Source of the DNA: Flavobacteriales bacterium
GTDB taxonomy: Bacteria > Bacteroidota > Bacteroidia > Flavobacteriales_D > Crocinitomicaceae
Assembly: GCA_947488235.1 (NCBI GenBank)
Contig: CANLAQ010000008.1
Location: 1-64,000 of the forward strand
Direction of reading: 5' to 3'
Length of the DNA stretch: 64,000 nucleotides
Positions 7,398-15,672 of this stretch are shown in pieces; within the stretch, counting starts at the first letter, position 1; each line of letters starts with the position of its first letter. The notes beneath the pieces were generated by a model. It was not told the DNA's origin. It saw nothing but the letters and a program-made list of their open reading frames with translations, and ran no database searches. The position numbers and the translations under genes are program-made.

Positions 7398-8299
7398 TCA
7401 CCGTTCAGTAGTGCAATAATGCGATTGAAGTCTGCGTCTGATTTAAAAGGGATAACCAATTTACCCTTACCATCATTTCTTTTTTGTATTTCAATCACAG
7501 CACTTAATTTCGTTTCTAATTCACCTTTAAATACCATTTGAATAGCATTAAGCGGTGTAGTTGTTCTTGTACTCGTTGTTGGTGTTGAACTGAGCCCAGA
7601 TTTTCCAGCTTTTAATTTTTCTTCAATAGCTCTTACGGACCATTGACCTTGAATTATTTCTTGAAACAAAGCCAATTGTGCAGCGGTATCACCAGCATTA
7701 ACTAAAGCTCTAGCATGTCCCATAGAGATCTGATTGTCGCGAACACCTGCTTGTATTTCGGCAGGAAGTTTTAGTAAGCGCAAATGATTGGTAACATCTG
7801 ATCTAGATTTAGATATTTTCTGTCCCAATTGTTCTTGCGTTAGATTACATTCTTCAATTAATCGCTGGTAAGATAATCCTACTTCAATAGCATTTAAATC
7901 TTCTCGTTGAATATTTTCCACCAGTGCCATTTCCAACATGGCTTGATCATTTGCAACTCGGATGTAGGCAGGAACTTCAGTCAAACCAGCCAATTGTGCT
8001 GCGCGAAATCTTCTTTCACCAGAGATTAATTGGTAGTTGTCTCTTCCTAATTTACGAACAGTAAGCGGTTGAATGATTCCATGCGTAGCAATAGAAATAG
8101 CAAGTTCCTCAAGTGCATCATGATCAAAATTCGACCTTGGATTAAATGGATTTGCTTCGATTGAACTGATCGGAAGTAGGGCAATGGTACCTAAGTTGGC
8201 CCCTGAAAATGAAGTGATATCAGTATCTGCATTCGTCAGTAAAGCACCTAATCCTCTTCCTAATGCAGGTTGTTTTTTTGTGTTAGAGTTCATTGTCAA
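7394..8299 (-). CDS. parB: Chromosome-partitioning protein ParB
   Basis: CTP-dependent clamp that loads at parS and works with ParA to segregate the chromosome origin. The 301-aa protein has the ParB/Srx nucleotide domain (INPFNPRSNF-like start, then SGERRFRAAQLAGL, and ENIQREDLNAIE), the helix-turn-helix LTQEQLGQKISKSRSDVTNH and a C-terminal dimerisation region ending in DFNRIIALLNGE. It overlaps the parA stop by 17 bp and the next gene by 4 bp. I did not find a convincing palindromic parS site in the window. Confidence 0.95.
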   Translation of the reverse strand: MTMNSNTKKQPALGRGLGALLTNADTDITSFSGANLGTIALLPISSIEANPFNPRSNFDHDALEELAISIATHGIIQPLTVRKLGRDNYQLISGERRFRAAQLAGLTEVPAYIRVANDQAMLEMALVENIQREDLNAIEVGLSYQRLIEECNLTQEQLGQKISKSRSDVTNHLRLLKLPAEIQAGVRDNQISMGHARALVNAGDTAAQLALFQEIIQGQWSVRAIEEKLKAGKSGLSSTPTTSTRTTTPLNAIQMVFKGELETKLSAVIEIQKRNDGKGKLVIPFKSDADFNRIIALLNGE

Positions 8300-9095
8300 T
8301 TTCTATTATTTTATCTTCATTTCCAATTTTCGTAAGATTGTTTTTCTGAAGAAATTCTCTTGCGAAATTGAGGTAATTAACGGCTCCTCTAGAACTTGCA
8401 TCATGCATAATTACTGTTGCTCCATGACTAGAAGATTCCGTAAGGGTCGTGTTTCTATGAATAATGGTGTCAAATACAAGTTCTTGAAAATGAGTTTTCA
8501 CCTCATCTACTACTTGATTGGCAAGGCGTAAACGCGTGTCGTACATCGTTAAAAGCATCCCTTCAATTTCTAGGTCAGGATGCAATCTTCCTTGAACGAT
8601 TTTTATTGTATTTAATAATTTACTTAATCCTTCCAAGGCAAAATATTCACATTGAACAGGAATCATGATTGAATCTGCAGCGGTTAAGGCATTAATGGTA
8701 ATTAATCCAAGGGAAGGAGAGCAGTCAATTAAAATAAAGTCATATTCATCTTTGATTTTAGCAATGGCTTTACGCAACAAATATTCTCTTTCTGGAAGAT
8801 TAATCATTTCTAATTCCGCGCCAACAAGATCAATATGAGAAGGCAGAAGATCTAGATTAGGGCTCTCCGTTTTTAAAATAATCTCTTTAGGATCAACCCC
8901 GTTGACCAAACAATCATAAATGTTTTTATTTGATCTAGGGTCAAATCCAGTTCCTGAAGTTGAATTTGCTTGAGGATCCGCATCAATAATTAGTGTTTTA
9001 TACTCTAATACGCCAAGGCATCCACCGAGGTTGATAGCTGTAGTAGTCTTGCCTACACCACCTTTTTGATTTGCAATTGCGATAACCTTTCCCAT
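8283..9095 (-). CDS. parA: Chromosome-partitioning ATPase ParA (Soj-type)
   Basis: Deviant Walker-type ATPase that binds DNA nonspecifically and moves ParB-parS complexes. The 270-aa protein starts MGKVIAIANQKGGVGKTTTA with the deviant Walker A lysines, followed by LIDADPQANSTSG (switch I) and FILIDCSPSLGLITINAL (Walker B). Length and lack of an N-terminal HTH fit the chromosomal (type Ib/Soj) class. It is first in parA-parB-DUF5683. A near-consensus TAACTTTA lies about 20 nt before the ATG. Confidence 0.96.
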   Translation of the reverse strand: MGKVIAIANQKGGVGKTTTAINLGGCLGVLEYKTLIIDADPQANSTSGTGFDPRSNKNIYDCLVNGVDPKEIILKTESPNLDLLPSHIDLVGAELEMINLPEREYLLRKAIAKIKDEYDFILIDCSPSLGLITINALTAADSIMIPVQCEYFALEGLSKLLNTIKIVQGRLHPDLEIEGMLLTMYDTRLRLANQVVDEVKTHFQELVFDTIIHRNTTLTESSSHGATVIMHDASSRGAVNYLNFAREFLQKNNLTKIGNEDKIIEIDNEL

Positions 9096-9177
9096 GAGTA
9101 TTATTTAAAGTATAAAGTTAAGATTTGTTACGCACTAATATTAACATGATGCAAGGAATTTATTAACTGATTTTCAC

Positions 9178-9185
9178 TAATTTTG
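9178..9185 (+). promoter_or_regulatory. -7 box TAATTTTG upstream of the FHA gene
   Basis: Exact TAnnTTTG match 80 nt before the ATG at 9266. No clear TTG is correctly spaced, so this is a weak call. Confidence 0.35.
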
Positions 9186-9265
9186 TTTATAATCGTTTTC
9201 CAAGATGGAATCATTACTATTTCAAAATCTAGAAAACAATTAAAGAAATTAATTTTCTAAGCAAT

Positions 9266-9709
9266 ATGAGTGAAAAGCTCCTTCTTCGAATTGGCCGCGC
9301 ACCAGAGAACGACCTTGTAATCAATCAAGATGACATTGGGAATTTGCATTTAGAACTTTTTAGAGATGCAACAGGAAATGTTTTTATCACCGACATGGAA
9401 TCTCCTTTTGGTACCTATGTCAACAATAAGCGTTTAAAGGGTTATACTTTACTTGGAATGGGCGATGAGGTACGACTTGGAGAATCGTATATTTTGAAAT
9501 GGGAAAAATACACAATTGAACCCGTTTCAACTCCTCGGGTCAGTGCCCAAGAACGACCGAGTCAAAAGCAAACGGTACGGCCGACTCAGAGAACTGAGGC
9601 AAAGAAAAAAACTATTATTCCAAAAAGCGACGCCACCACCAACAAGCAATTAATTATTATTTATGGTGTTTTGTTGTTTTTGATCATTTTGATGTATTTG
9701 TTCAATTAA
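9266..9709 (+). CDS. FHA domain protein with C-terminal membrane anchor
   Basis: The 147-aa protein has one FHA domain at about residues 5-85: IGRAPENDLVI, then a strand pair, then FGTYVNNKRLKGYTLL and GDEVRLGES. A charged linker of about 45 residues (Lys/Thr/Arg/Gln rich) is followed by one membrane helix (LIIIYGVLLFLIILMYLF), so the domain faces the cytosol as a tail-anchored protein. FHA domains bind phosphothreonine peptides, but the usual SxxH loop reads GNLH here, so the phospho-contacting Ser is Gly and binding may be altered. No kinase is next to it. Confidence 0.85.
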   Translation: MSEKLLLRIGRAPENDLVINQDDIGNLHLELFRDATGNVFITDMESPFGTYVNNKRLKGYTLLGMGDEVRLGESYILKWEKYTIEPVSTPRVSAQERPSQKQTVRPTQRTEAKKKTIIPKSDATTNKQLIIIYGVLLFLIILMYLFN

Positions 9710-9752
9710 AAGTTGGCATTTATACTTTAGGATTCCTGTAGCCTATGCATTG

Positions 9753-9768
9753 AAAATGAGCTCATTTT
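9753..9768. repeat. Perfect 16-bp palindrome downstream of the FHA gene
   Basis: AAAATGAGCTCATTTT is fully self-complementary and has no loop, about 45 bp after the FHA stop. It could be a protein-binding site or a weak end-of-transcript structure. Nothing else in the 200-bp gap to rplS is recognisable apart from the rplS leader. Confidence 0.3.
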
Positions 9769-9910
9769 GTTGCCACTTACTCAAATCTAAAGCAGTAAAA
9801 ATGTCAATAAAATGAAATTCAGTAAAATTTTTCTAAAAATCATTCCTAGTTTCAAGAAATATTTTGTAATATTGCACCCCCATTAGGAATAAAGGGTTAA
9901 AATTATTGTC

Positions 9911-10270
9911 ATGAACTTTATCAGTGAAATTCAAAAAGAAATCGTAGCAGCAAATGACTTACCGAAGTTTGGTGCAGGAGACACGATTATAGTATCCTAT
10001 AAAATTAAGGAAGGAAACAAGGAGCGTATTCAGCAATTCCAAGGCGTTGTATTGCAACGAAGAGGTACTGGTTTAACAGAAACATTTACAGTTCGTAAAA
10101 TGTCTGGTAACATCGGAGTAGAGCGTATCTTCCCAATTTCATCTCCATTTTTGGATGCTGTTACAGTAGTTAAGCATGGTGCAGTAAGAAGAGCTAGAAT
10201 ATTCTACTTCAGAGAACGCACTGGAAAATCTGCTCGTATCCGTGAGAAGAAAAACTTTAATCGTGCTTAA
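9911..10270 (+). CDS. rplS: 50S ribosomal protein L19
   Basis: Ribosomal large-subunit protein at the interface with the 30S subunit. The 119-aa sequence shows the L19 core: FGAGDTIIVSYKIKEG, QFQGVVLQRRGTGLTETFTV, RKMSGNIGVERIFPISSP and VRRARIFYFRER. Length matches the family. It stands alone, without the rimM-trmD partners it has in Proteobacteria, and ends in a strong terminator 17 nt after the stop. An AT-rich leader with a short CCC/GGG pairing precedes it. Confidence 0.97.
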   Translation: MNFISEIQKEIVAANDLPKFGAGDTIIVSYKIKEGNKERIQQFQGVVLQRRGTGLTETFTVRKMSGNIGVERIFPISSPFLDAVTVVKHGAVRRARIFYFRERTGKSARIREKKNFNRA

Positions 10271-10286
10271 GAGCTAGAAATTATAT

Positions 10287-10312
10287 AAGGGACTTTAAGT
10301 CCCTTTTTTTTT
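10287..10312 (+). terminator. Terminator of rplS
   Basis: AAGGGACTTTAAGTCCCTT is a near-perfect hairpin followed by a run of nine T. It is a textbook intrinsic terminator. Confidence 0.92.
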
Positions 10313-10349
10313 GTCTAATATTTTCTTTAGTGGAAAAAAATAGTTTGAA

Positions 10350-12386
10350 TTAATTCTGAATCATGAATTCAGTTCTTCTATTTTTAGTTCTGTTTTCCTC
10401 GCTATTGTTGGGATATTTTGGTTTACTCTCGCCGTAACCTACAGCTTTCATTCTTTCTTCTGAAACTCCTTTTGAGATTAAGAGACTTCTCACCGCATCC
10501 GCTCTCTGTTGCGACAATATTTTGTTTTCATTATCAATTCCAAGATCGTCGGTATGTCCTTGAATGGTAATGTTCAGGCTTTCATTTTCTTTTAAATACG
10601 AAGCAAATCCAGAAAGGATTAATTGAGCCTTTGAGGTAAGCACATAGGAATCACTTGCAAATAAAATATCATTGATGTTATAGGCTTTTTCTGGACTAAT
10701 AGTTTCTAATTTAAAATTAGTTGGCGTTGGTTTGGACTCCGGATTTTTTAGCACCTCTGTTTCTATTAGCTTCGCGGTAAAGGCAAATCCTTCTTTTTTC
10801 ACCGTTAGTGCAAGGACATCAGCTTGGTCCACTTTGACAACGGCTGCATATTTACCATCATCTCCATTGACTTTGAAGGTTGTTTTTTCATCACTACCTT
10901 CATAAGTAACCTCAATCTCAGCATCAGTTATCACCACATTATTTTCATCCTTAAGTTCACCTTTGATAATTACCACTTCTTGTGGTCGTGCTTCTTTGTA
11001 CAAATCAAAAGAATAAATATTCCAATCTCCTTCTTTCATACTAGAATAATAGGCTGATTTACCATCTGTAGAAACAAATAGACCCAATTCATCTTCACTC
11101 GAGTTAATGGGATAACCAATGTTTTTCGGGCTTGTCCAGGTATCTTTTTCTTTTCTAATGTAGAAAATATCAAGACCTCCAACTCCCTTTCTAATGTCAT
11201 TGCTTTCAGAAACAAAATATAAGGTTTCACCATCTTGATGAAAAAATGGACTTTTATCCTTCCCAGCGGTATTCACTATGTCAAATGGTTTTCCGGCAGA
11301 CCAGGAACCATCGGGCATTCTTTCTGAGAAATAAATATCATTATCTCTTGAGCCTTTTCGAAGTGTGGTGTAGAAAAGTAATTTTCCATCTGCAGAAAGC
11401 GAAGGTTGTGCTTCCCAACCATCTTTGGTATTAATCCCTTCGCCCATATTTACCAAAGGCGCCCATTTAAAATCATTACCACCTTTTCCGCTTCGTTTAA
11501 AAGTAGTGGTGTATAAATCACAATTCAAGTAATTTTGATTATAAACTTTTTCCATTTTACAAGCGCAGATAATCATCTCTTTATTATCTACCGATAAGCT
11601 CGCCGTTCCATAATTATAAAAACTCCCATCATTGAAAGGATTGGGTAAGGGTTGTCCGGAAGAAAATTGATTATTAGAAGCATTTTTTGTTGCTACTGTA
11701 AATTCTTCTCTTACATTGGTTGCAATATCACCTAGATTGGTGCGATCTACCTTTCTAGTAAAAAACATCAAATCATTGTCTGGCGAAATCATTGGAAAAT
11801 ACTCGTCTAATGCAGAACTTACATTTACTACTATACTCGGGCTGAATGGCACAGGATTATCAAGTAATTTTTTCTCTTCTTCGTAATCCTTTAAAAATTT
11901 AATTACTTGCGTCTTTTTCGTTTCATAGTCGTTGGGTAATCTCGTAAAGTCATCTTGCGGAAAATCAAGAAATACTTGTAGACTTTTGGCTGCTTTTTCT
12001 TTATCTCCATTGGATAGCAAAATGGAACCTATATAATACGGACAATCTGCATGAATAGTCGGACATTTTTTAAGCGCAAGTTGAAAAAGCACAAATGATT
12101 TTTTAAGATTTTGTTCTCCTACACCAATCGTCGTTTCTTTGTCAAAACAACGCATAGCGTAAGTGTAGCATCTTTTTGCATATAGATATGGAGCTTCAGC
12201 GTTTTCAGGATATTTTTGTAGAATTGCAGTATAGAGAACGGAAGATTTTTCAAAATCGGGTTCCATTTTTGCTTCTTCGATAGATTTTTTTTGCTTTTTG
12301 TCGGTCGTAATACAAGGGTCATTTTGACCAAACGAGAGATTAAATAACAATAAAAAGTATACTATTGAGAGTAACTTTATTACCAT
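10350..12386 (-). CDS. PorE-like OmpA family protein (TPR, WD40/PD40 propeller, regulatory-like domain, OmpA)
   Basis: The 678-aa exported protein (signal peptide MVIKLLSIVYFLLLFNLSFGQ) has the domain order of PorE, a T9SS accessory protein of Porphyromonas. An N-terminal TPR-like helical region (about 30-150) is followed by PD40 propeller strands with repeats such as DEYFPMISPDNDLMFFT and EAQPSLSADGKLLFYTT (about 185-465). A carboxypeptidase-regulatory-like beta domain (IKGELKDENNVVITDAEIEV) comes next, and a C-terminal OmpA peptidoglycan-binding domain contains GHTDDLGIDNEN and NRRTEFMI. OmpA tethers it to peptidoglycan, possibly anchoring the secretion machine. Several paralogs of this layout exist in most Bacteroidota, so orthology to PorE itself is not certain. 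Confidence 0.82.
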   Translation of the reverse strand: MVIKLLSIVYFLLLFNLSFGQNDPCITTDKKQKKSIEEAKMEPDFEKSSVLYTAILQKYPENAEAPYLYAKRCYTYAMRCFDKETTIGVGEQNLKKSFVLFQLALKKCPTIHADCPYYIGSILLSNGDKEKAAKSLQVFLDFPQDDFTRLPNDYETKKTQVIKFLKDYEEEKKLLDNPVPFSPSIVVNVSSALDEYFPMISPDNDLMFFTRKVDRTNLGDIATNVREEFTVATKNASNNQFSSGQPLPNPFNDGSFYNYGTASLSVDNKEMIICACKMEKVYNQNYLNCDLYTTTFKRSGKGGNDFKWAPLVNMGEGINTKDGWEAQPSLSADGKLLFYTTLRKGSRDNDIYFSERMPDGSWSAGKPFDIVNTAGKDKSPFFHQDGETLYFVSESNDIRKGVGGLDIFYIRKEKDTWTSPKNIGYPINSSEDELGLFVSTDGKSAYYSSMKEGDWNIYSFDLYKEARPQEVVIIKGELKDENNVVITDAEIEVTYEGSDEKTTFKVNGDDGKYAAVVKVDQADVLALTVKKEGFAFTAKLIETEVLKNPESKPTPTNFKLETISPEKAYNINDILFASDSYVLTSKAQLILSGFASYLKENESLNITIQGHTDDLGIDNENKILSQQRADAVRSLLISKGVSEERMKAVGYGESKPKYPNNSEENRTKNRRTEFMIQN

Positions 12387-12447
12387 AATACTATGTTTTT
12401 TATTCTGCAGTAAATTATAGTACTAAAAGCAACAAAAGGTTACATAT

Positions 12448-13467
12448 TTATCGTAAAGATTTCAAGGTTTCACAGACCATTGAAATTTGATCTTCGCTAA
12501 CATCAAGATGGGTCACCATTCTAATCATGCCGATTCCAAATGCCATAGTCTTAATACCATTATTCGAAAGACTTTCGATATAAAAGTCTCTTTTATCCGC
12601 GTCCATAAGTTGCATTACCACGATGTTGGTTTGAACAGGCAACACACTTTCAACCCAGGGACAATTATTCAAGCATGCTTCTAATTGTTTTGCATGGAAA
12701 TGATCCACATCAAGACGGGTAACATTTTCTTTTAGCGCGTACAATCCTCCTGCTGCGATGATTCCAGCTTGTCTCATTCCGCCGCCAAAAACTTTTCTGA
12801 CTCTTCTAGATTTGGTTATAAAATCTTTAGTGCCCAACAATACTGATCCAATGGGTGCTCCTAAACCTTTAGATAAACATAAGGAGATGCTATCGAATTC
12901 ATTGGCATATTCTATTGGATTGATTTTATTTACAACAAGTGCATTCATTAATCTTGCACCATCTAAATGAAGTGGCAAGCCTTCTGATTGACATAATTTT
13001 TTAATGGTTTTTATTTCATTGAAATCATAAATAGCACCACCACCTCGATTGGCTGTATCTTCCAAGGAAACCAATGCTGTCAATGGAAAATGAACATCGT
13101 GTTTAGGGTTAAGATATTTTGATATTTCACTTGCTTTAATTCGACCTCGATCTCCATGGAGTAGTCGAACAGATGCTCCTGAGTTCTTAGCAATTCCGCC
13201 ACCTTCGTATTTATAGATATGACTTTCTTCATGGCAAATCACCTCTCCACCCGGCCGCACATGGACATTAATCGCTATCTGATTGGTTTGTGTACCAGAG
13301 GAACAAAACAATGCAGCTTCTTTTCCAAAATAACCGGCCGCATATGATTCTAATGCATTAACAGTAGGGTCTTCACCAAAAACATCATCTCCGACTTTTG
13401 CTTGGAACATAGCGTCCAACATTTCTTTACTTGGTTGGGTTACGGTATCACTTCTTAAGTCAATCAT
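12448..13467 (-). CDS. Low-specificity threonine aldolase / GntG-like PLP-dependent aldolase
   Basis: PLP enzyme of fold type I that cleaves L-threonine or L-allo-threonine to glycine and acetaldehyde. The 339-aa protein starts MIDLRSDTVTQPS, the family hallmark, and shows GDDVFGEDPTVNALE, ALFCSSGTQTNQIA (cofactor phosphate and ring stacking), ESHIYKYEGG and SLCLSKGLGAPIGSVL with the Schiff-base lysine. It is a stand-alone minus gene divergent from the TSUP gene; the two promoters must overlap in the short intergenic region. Cytosolic. LtaE versus GntG subtype cannot be fixed by eye. Confidence 0.9.
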   Translation of the reverse strand: MIDLRSDTVTQPSKEMLDAMFQAKVGDDVFGEDPTVNALESYAAGYFGKEAALFCSSGTQTNQIAINVHVRPGGEVICHEESHIYKYEGGGIAKNSGASVRLLHGDRGRIKASEISKYLNPKHDVHFPLTALVSLEDTANRGGGAIYDFNEIKTIKKLCQSEGLPLHLDGARLMNALVVNKINPIEYANEFDSISLCLSKGLGAPIGSVLLGTKDFITKSRRVRKVFGGGMRQAGIIAAGGLYALKENVTRLDVDHFHAKQLEACLNNCPWVESVLPVQTNIVVMQLMDADKRDFYIESLSNNGIKTMAFGIGMIRMVTHLDVSEDQISMVCETLKSLR

Positions 13468-13473
13468 CTTGTG

Positions 13474-13481
13474 TATTTTTG
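13474..13481 (+). promoter_or_regulatory. -7 box TATTTTTG before the TSUP gene
   Basis: Exact TAnnTTTG match overlapping the GTG start proposed by the track. It argues that translation starts at 13492 or 13498, with a leader of about 7-13 nt. Confidence 0.55.
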
Positions 13482-13491
13482 TGTAAAGTTA

Positions 13492-14268
13492 ATGACAATG
13501 AACGAATACCTTCCTCTTCTAATTATCCTTTTTGTTTCCTTCATTGCTTCTACCCTTACTTTTTTTTCAGGTTTTGGTTTAGGAACCCTTTTGCTACCCG
13601 CATTTGCTTTATTTGTTCCCTTAGAAATTGCGATTGCAATGACAGCATTGGTCCACTTCGCTAATAATATTTTAAAAGTTTTCTTGGTATATGCAACAAT
13701 TGATCGGAAATTACTCTTAAGATTTGGAGGTGCAGCATTAATTGGTTCCGCTCTTGGCGCATTATTATTGAGACTTATTGATGGTTTTGGAGTATGTTAT
13801 CACTTGACTTTCTTCGATAGAACACATGAAGTAAGTTACATTGGACTGATAGTTGGTATTTTGATGCTCTTGTTTGCAGTAGTTGAATATATTCCCAAAT
13901 TATCACTGAAGTCCATTAGTTTAACGCTTGGTGGATTAATTTCTGGTTTTTTTGGTGGTTTGTCAGGTCATCAAGGAGCGCTTAGAGCTGCTTTTTTAAG
14001 TGGTAAAGTGGATAAGAAAGAGGTTTTTATAGCTACAGCCATTGCCGTTTCGTTACTGGTAGATTTAACACGATTGAGTATTTACAGTGAAGGTCTTATG
14101 AGAAATGATCTTCCTTTAACTTTAGTAGTTGGTGGCATTTTGGCTGCTTTCTTGGGATCTTTTATAGGAAAAAGATTGTTTAAAAAAACCAGTTATGCTG
14201 CAGTAAAAAATATTGTTGCTATTGGCTTAATATTGATGGGTGTTAGTTTGCTACTAGGATTGATTTAG
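13492..14268 (+). CDS. TSUP (TauE/SafE) family membrane exporter
   Basis: The polytopic protein of about 258 aa has eight or so hydrophobic segments and the two TSUP repeats. Each repeat begins with a small-residue-rich motif: SFIASTLTFFSGFGLGTLL near the N-terminus and LGGLISGFFGGLSGHQGALR in the middle. TSUP proteins move organosulfur compounds, sulfite or similar anions across the inner membrane; the substrate here cannot be named. I use the ATG at 13492 (13498 also possible) instead of GTG 13471, which lies inside the promoter box. It ends with a 4-bp convergent overlap with the MORN gene. Confidence 0.85.
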   Translation: MTMNEYLPLLIILFVSFIASTLTFFSGFGLGTLLLPAFALFVPLEIAIAMTALVHFANNILKVFLVYATIDRKLLLRFGGAALIGSALGALLLRLIDGFGVCYHLTFFDRTHEVSYIGLIVGILMLLFAVVEYIPKLSLKSISLTLGGLISGFFGGLSGHQGALRAAFLSGKVDKKEVFIATAIAVSLLVDLTRLSIYSEGLMRNDLPLTLVVGGILAAFLGSFIGKRLFKKTSYAAVKNIVAIGLILMGVSLLLGLI

Positions 14269-15278
14269 TTCTTTTTCTTCTTCTTTTTATTTTTCTCATC
14301 AATTACATCCTGAATTTCATCGTCTTCCCCTTCCTTTTTATCTGTTGCTTTTTGCTTGTCCGCTTTAGCCTTAGCTTTTTGTTCTGCTAGATCAAATTTA
14401 TATACTTGAACGCCGTAATCATCAATTTTTATTTCATTAATAATGACTCCGTCCTTGTAGATGGTTTGATGCTTCATTTTTCCAGTAGCATAGTTTTCTA
14501 GAAAAGTACCATCTGGAACATCTTTTTTATAGCTTTCTTTTTTTACCAATTGCCCTTGGTCATCACTAAAAATAAAAAGACCGTTTTTTAAACCATTGTC
14601 CCAATTTTCAGTTTTTGCTTCTTTTCCATTGAGGTGATAATAAGTCCATTTACCATTTTTTTTACCTGCCTTATAGCTTAAATCGATTTCAATTTTACCA
14701 TTTCTATCGAAAGTTCTATGAGCTCCATTAAGTAAACCGTTTTGATAGTTCACTATTTTGTATATTTTCCCTCCAGGATAATAATCTTTTTGTTCCCCAT
14801 GTTGAATATCATTTAAATATGATTTTAGCGCAATGGTATCTCCTGAGCGTTCATACCACAGAGATTTTCCATTTAATTTCCCCAACAAGTAACTTACCTC
14901 TCTTTCTATTCTACCCGTACTGTCAAAATAAACGGTATTCAGACCATTCATTTTACCCATCACATATGCTTGTACAGATTGAACGCATCCGGATTGAAAA
15001 AAAGAAGTGTCACTTCCATCTCGTTTCCCATTTTTTATAGTGACCCTTTCTTGTAAGACACCATTTCGATAACATGTTTCACATGTACCCTCAAAAGTCA
15101 TAGAAAAATCTCCTTTTGAATAATAAGTATCTCTATCCGTATCGTAGGAAACTTTATCGTAACAGTTCATATTATATTTTCTATCACACATTCTTTTCTT
15201 TTGGTAGCAAGGGTTTGTTTGCGACCAAATGTTTGAAAATGAAATAAAATAGATGGTAATAAGTAGGTTAATTTTCAT
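14265..15278 (-). CDS. MORN/YwqK-type repeat protein with lysine-rich tail, exported
   Basis: The 337-aa protein has a signal peptide (MKINLLITIYFISFSNIWSQ) and about eight YwqK-type antitoxin-like MORN repeats of 22-24 residues, for example GKMNGLNTVYFDSTGRIERE, GKKNGKWTYYHLNGKEAKTE and GLKNGLFIFSDDQGQ. The C-terminus is highly charged and ends in KNKKKKKKN. Such repeats are common in exported Bacteroidota proteins of unknown function and do not imply a toxin-antitoxin pair. The track start is a TTG; the ATG at 15278 starts the signal peptide and overlaps the thioesterase stop by 11 bp. Confidence 0.8.
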   Translation of the reverse strand: MKINLLITIYFISFSNIWSQTNPCYQKKRMCDRKYNMNCYDKVSYDTDRDTYYSKGDFSMTFEGTCETCYRNGVLQERVTIKNGKRDGSDTSFFQSGCVQSVQAYVMGKMNGLNTVYFDSTGRIEREVSYLLGKLNGKSLWYERSGDTIALKSYLNDIQHGEQKDYYPGGKIYKIVNYQNGLLNGAHRTFDRNGKIEIDLSYKAGKKNGKWTYYHLNGKEAKTENWDNGLKNGLFIFSDDQGQLVKKESYKKDVPDGTFLENYATGKMKHQTIYKDGVIINEIKIDDYGVQVYKFDLAEQKAKAKADKQKATDKKEGEDDEIQDVIDEKNKKKKKKN

Positions 15279-15672
15279 CTTTATCAATTTTATTAAAGGC
15301 GTCTCTCATTTCGATTGGAATCTCGATAGAACTTTGTGTTGTACTATCAAAACAAACTAAAGTAGAAGATCCTGTTGTATAAATTTTACCTTTAACTTCA
15401 ATTTTATAACTCAAAGTAAAACTTTTGTTACCTAAGTTTCTCATGTAAAGAGTAATTGATGGCTCATCATAAAGTAAGATAGGAATATGATATTCTACTT
15501 CATTCTTTACAAGTACTACTCCTTTTCTTTGCCAATCCCATTTTGTACCTACTAATTCTTTAAAATAATAAACGCGTGCCATTTCGAAGTAACTTAAATA
15601 AGTCACATTGTTGACATGGCCAAGGATGTCAAGATCTGAAAATCTAACTTGTATTTTAAGTGGTGCGATCAT
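15268..15672 (-). CDS. Acyl-CoA thioesterase, 4HBT hotdog family (YbgC/FadM-like)
   Basis: Hydrolyses acyl-CoA thioesters in the cytosol. The 134-aa single-domain hotdog protein shows VRFSDLDILGHVNNVTYLSYFEMARVYYF; the usual catalytic Asp (RxxDxDxxGHvNN) is present in this loop. It is the second gene of the run from the CapD-like dehydratase, whose stop it overlaps by 4 bp, and is followed by the MORN gene with an 11-bp overlap. The acyl substrate cannot be told from the sequence. Confidence 0.9.
   Translation of the reverse strand: MIAPLKIQVRFSDLDILGHVNNVTYLSYFEMARVYYFKELVGTKWDWQRKGVVLVKNEVEYHIPILLYDEPSITLYMRNLGNKSFTLSYKIEVKGKIYTTGSSTLVCFDSTTQSSIEIPIEMRDAFNKIDKDEN

Noticed and set aside
13471-13491. 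GTG start of the TSUP gene in the ORF track
   Set aside because: The GTG lies at the start of the promoter box TATTTTTG; ATGs at 13492 and 13498 follow.
15070-15090. TGTTTCACATG as a possible parS site
   Set aside because: Only the left half matches the parS palindrome; it is inside a coding gene and far from parAB.
14265-15278. Toxin-antitoxin role suggested by the YwqK name
   Set aside because: The protein is exported, no toxin gene is adjacent, and MORN/YwqK repeats are common in secreted proteins of this phylum.
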